Shown here: piece by piece, positions 10,664 through 10,724 of the stretch
How positions within the stretch are numbered: position 1 is the first letter of the stretch
Layout of the letters: each line of letters begins with the position of its first letter
Source: Baffinella frigidus
Taxonomy: Eukaryota; Cryptophyceae; Cryptomonadales; Baffinellaceae
DNA length: 10,724 nucleotides
Direction of reading: 5' to 3'
Assembly (NCBI GenBank): GCA_026770585.1
Contig: MU646727.1
Coordinates: forward strand, 210,794-221,517
Program-made: the position numbers and the translations under genes
Notes under the pieces: generated by a model
Told to the model about the DNA's origin: nothing
Database searches by the model: none
Seen by the model: only the letters and a program-made list of their open reading frames with translations

Positions 10664-10724
10664 ACCCTGCACCCTACACCCTGCACCCTGCACCCTGCAC
10701 CCTGCACCCTACACCCTACACCCT
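10664..10724. repeat. CCCTGCA/CCCTACA array at window end
   Basis: Eight or so heptads continue beyond the window edge. Confidence 0.93.

Noticed and set aside
9974-10693. Minus-strand frames of 91, 100 and 129 codons
   Set aside because: They cover a MITE, the tail-exon-like repeats and heptads. They have no family features and no shared codon pattern with the kinase.

Overview
The window is eukaryotic nuclear DNA. No long ORF in it is a gene by itself. Read exon by exon on the + strand, it contains the middle and C-terminal parts of one protein kinase of the RCK/MAPK-like group (MAK, ICK/CILK1, MOK, Chlamydomonas LF4). The coding sequence is cut into at least ten short exons of 46 to 156 bp between 1331 and 8538. 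All exons are bounded by AG and GT, and the phases join without a break, giving 258 complete codons. In order they supply the end of the N-lobe/hinge region, the HRD catalytic loop, DFG, a TEY activation loop, APE, the CMGC insert, the WDPHKR helix, the end of the kinase domain, and a charged then Gly/Ser-rich tail. The ATP-binding N-lobe lies upstream of the window. Further tail exons (9117-9165, and one of several candidates after it) are possible but weaker.

The introns are unusual. Most are built from degenerate heptads of the plant/algal telomere type (CCCTAAA and its CCCTAAG, CCCTACA, CCCTGCA, CCAAACA and CCCGAAA variants), in both orientations. They also hold a 28-bp satellite, a 106-nt pure pyrimidine run, TA-rich and CT-rich simple repeats, and at least four kinds of small inverted-repeat elements resembling MITEs. 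A TTTAGGG-type repeat plus a cilium-type kinase suggests a flagellated alga, perhaps a green or related lineage with a repeat-swollen genome. The organism is inference; no species can be named from the sequence.

The most striking feature is that the introns carry decayed copies of the neighbouring exons, together with their splice sites and intronic flanks. Exon 1 has five further copies, one partial inverted copy and extra copies of its 5' flank. Exon 3 has three copies and a duplicated 3' end, exon 4 five, exon 5 three, and exon 9 one. Exon 7 has a duplicated 3' end, exon 10 has several partial copies, and a candidate tail exon has five versions. Only one copy in each cluster joins its neighbours into a continuous kinase, except for exon 5, where two copies keep the phase and could in principle act as alternative exons.

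Layout: 1-1330 minisatellites, a MITE and exon-1 flank copies; 1331-2597 exon 1 and its copies in G-rich telomere-like DNA; 2598-3846 exons 2 and 3 with MITEs, a 162-bp hairpin element and exon-3 copies; 3847-5324 exons 4 and 5 in CCCTAAR arrays; 5325-7029 exon-5 copies and exons 6 to 8; 7030-8538 exons 9 and 10 with the 28-bp satellite; 8539-10724 tail candidates, telomere-like DNA, a direct-repeat-bounded GC-rich island and a MITE with TA target sites.
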